Assembly: GCA_014382645.1 (NCBI GenBank)
Contig: JACNJI010000334.1
Location: forward strand, 1 to 7,750
DNA from: Verrucomicrobiota bacterium
Lineage (GTDB): Bacteria; Verrucomicrobiota; Verrucomicrobiia; Opitutales; Seribacteraceae
Direction: 5' to 3'
Length of the DNA stretch: 7,750 bases
This document shows positions 7,536 to 7,750 of the stretch, one piece after another. The notes under the pieces are model-generated. The model did not search any database, had not been told where the DNA came from, and saw nothing but the letters and a program-made list of their open reading frames with translations. The first letter of the stretch is position 1. Each line of letters begins with the position of its first letter. The position numbers and the translations under genes are program-made.

Positions 7536-7697
7536 GCGGCGGAGGGAAAAAGCGTGTAAATTACCTTTATTCATCCCCTTTGGTTTTACTTGAGAACGGA
7601 GACGGAGGCAACGAGGAAGTTTGTGTTGGCCTCATTTAACGGATGTAACCAAATGCGAATTATGGTGCCATGACTCAATGAGAATATTGCCAGTCAA
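7536..7697. other. Divergent intergenic region
   Basis: This spacer separates the minus-strand cytochrome operon from the plus-strand ribbon-helix-helix gene and should hold promoters for both. I cannot point to a convincing -35/-10 pair. A TTGACT on the minus strand (7692-7697) resembles a -35 box but has no good -10 at the right distance. A tandem ACGGAG duplication is at 7596-7607. A seven-codon ATG reading frame (7678-7701) overlaps the start of the next gene. No longer gene is seen. Confidence 0.4.
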
Positions 7698-7750
7698 ATG
7701 AAAAGAGCAACCGTGTATTTTGAAGAAGATCTCCACAAGGCCCTAAAAAT
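7698..7750 (+). CDS. Ribbon-helix-helix (CopG/antitoxin-like) DNA-binding protein, 3' partial
   Basis: Only the first 17 codons are inside the window, reading MKRATVYFEEDLHKALK. This is the typical start of small ribbon-helix-helix proteins: a short beta strand (RATVYF) that inserts into the DNA major groove as a dimer, followed by helix A beginning EEDLHKAL. Such proteins are often antitoxins that repress their own operon and are followed by a RelE/ParE-type or PIN-type toxin gene, which would lie beyond the window. There is no strong Shine-Dalgarno. A seven-codon frame ends across the start codon, which might couple translation. It is divergent from the PSD/DUF1592 operon. The family call is fairly secure from this short stretch; the toxin-antitoxin role is an inference. 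Confidence 0.72.
   Translation, partial: MKRATVYFEEDLHKALK

Noticed and set aside
7692..7697. TTGACT on the minus strand as a -35 box for the PSD operon
   Set aside because: No acceptable -10 element is found 16-18 bases away, so the match is likely chance.

Overview
The window looks like a piece of a PVC-superphylum chromosome (Verrucomicrobiota or Planctomycetota, more likely Verrucomicrobiota). This rests on the gene families: a large beta-propeller/HEAT/ThuA protein of the kind annotated as PVC-type membrane-bound dehydrogenase, a PSD/DUF1592-type c-type cytochrome protein, a Tat-exported DUF1552 (HXXSHH) protein and a formylglycine-type sulfatase relic. Such sets are expanded in polysaccharide- and sulfated-glycan-degrading members of this group. 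The assignment is an inference from families, not a database result.

Layout. Positions 1-2610 (+) hold the C-terminal 869 codons of a propeller/HEAT/galactose-binding/ThuA protein whose start lies upstream of the window. It is followed 21 bases later by 2632-3375 (+), a broken arylsulfatase: a signal peptide is joined in frame to the C-terminal half of the enzyme, the catalytic half is missing, and an amber stop cuts off the last part. Positions 3376-3458 are a short convergent 3' region with a weak possible terminator. On the minus strand, 7485-4879 (PSD/DUF1592 multidomain cytochrome-like protein) and 4859-3459 (DUF1552 protein) form a two-gene operon with a 19-base gap. Positions 7486-7697 are a divergent intergenic region containing a near-perfect hairpin in the leader of the minus operon. 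At 7698 a ribbon-helix-helix (CopG/antitoxin-like) gene begins and runs off the window.

How the genes may work together: the PSD/DUF1592 and DUF1552 proteins are a recurrent pair in PVC genomes, both exported (Sec-type and Tat signals respectively), and probably act together in the periplasm in a redox or glycan-related step that is still biochemically undefined. The propeller/ThuA protein and the ancestral sulfatase fit the same extracytoplasmic polysaccharide-related setting, but the sulfatase is almost certainly dead as a catalyst. No tRNA, rRNA, CRISPR array or insertion sequence was seen. I found no clear evidence of a wholly new system. The most unusual points are an A10 tract placed exactly at the linker before the ThuA domain, where either direction of slippage would remove that domain, and the signal-peptide/half-sulfatase chimera.
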